Below are positions 63,803 through 64,000 of a stretch of 64,000 bases of DNA, piece after piece. A model generated the notes under the pieces. It was not told the origin of the DNA. It ran no database searches and saw nothing but the letters and a program-made list of their open reading frames with translations. The first letter of the stretch is position 1. Every line of letters begins with the position of its first letter. The stretch is from Anticarsia gemmatalis (taxonomy: Eukaryota > Arthropoda > Insecta > Lepidoptera > Erebidae). Both the position numbers and the translations under genes were made by a program. The DNA is taken from NCBI RefSeq assembly GCF_050436995.1, contig NC_134745.1:3162001-3226000 (forward strand), read 5' to 3'.

Positions 63803-64000
63803 CGTCAGGGAAACCAATCGGGGTCGCTGTAAAAAGTCGACCCACCGGCTAGGTCCCCGCCGCACTGGGACTGCGCAAACGGGGTATGTGGTCCACCGTA
63901 GAGCCCACTAAAAACCTGACGAGTGTCCAACCGCTTCCGCAAAGACGTGCGCCGGGATAACCGCAATAAGCTAGTACCGCAAGACGCACGCCATGCGCGG
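63759..64000 (-). mobile_element. 3' end of a non-LTR retrotransposon with 44-nt poly(A), truncated by window edge
   Basis: On the minus strand, CpG-rich sequence (63803-64000) with GGTTTTTAGTGGGCTCTACGG and CGGCGGGGACCTAG runs straight into 44 consecutive A (63759-63802). It then meets AT-balanced flank. This is the layout of a LINE 3' UTR joined to its target. ORFs would lie beyond the right edge. Clade is not certain (R1/Jockey-like 3' ends look similar). Confidence 0.7.

Noticed and set aside
63663..63911. ORFs spanning the homopolymer (poly-Lys / poly-Phe)
   Set aside because: Translations of the LINE poly(A) tract, not proteins.
1..64000. CRISPR arrays, operons, phage or integrated virus genes
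   Set aside because: No regularly spaced repeats with unique spacers and no recognisable viral proteins. Gene structure is that of an insect nuclear genome.

Overview
The window looks like nuclear DNA from a lepidopteran insect (moth or butterfly). It is AT-rich and sparsely genic, with multi-exon genes that have GT/AG introns. It carries short Helitron copies ending in the lepidopteran-type GGTCAGCTAG/GGTCGGCTAG terminus, tRNA-headed SINE copies, MITE-like hairpins and LINE 3' ends. No bacterial, plasmid or CRISPR features were seen.

Layout. (1) 1-23.7 kb: no clear protein-coding exon of the main gene. This is best read as the very long first intron of bunched (bun, TSC22-domain family), whose giant first coding exon is on the minus strand at 23740-26486. 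The TSC-box/leucine-zipper exon is not in the window. The intron holds several CpG-rich islets with CRE, AP-1, CCAAT or TATA-like motifs that could be alternative bun promoters, and one possible small nested two-exon gene (about 17.07-17.79 kb, minus). (2) 26.5-28.6 kb: head-to-head promoter interval between bun and a plus-strand gene. (3) 28.69-38.14 kb: a complete 13-exon gene for an MFSD6-type major facilitator protein (864 aa as assembled), ending in a PPxY-bearing cytosolic tail. (4) 39.87-42.30 kb plus a probable 5' exon near 54.3 kb: a minus-strand ApoD/bilin-binding-type lipocalin (196 aa) with a 12 kb 5' intron full of repeats. (5) 58.31-62.06 kb: a second, tandem minus-strand lipocalin (286 aa) with an unusual acidic C-terminal extension of about 100 residues. 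(6) 62.1-64.0 kb: repeat-rich flank ending inside a minus-strand non-LTR retrotransposon 3' end with a 44-nt poly(A).

Relations. bun is known in flies as a growth regulator acting with Madm. The MFSD6 gene shares its upstream interval with bun and may share regulatory DNA. The two lipocalins are paralogues: two of their three shared introns match exactly in position and phase, while the first is shifted by nine residues relative to the GxW motif. All exon joins were checked by hand for frame and splice consensus. No database search was run.
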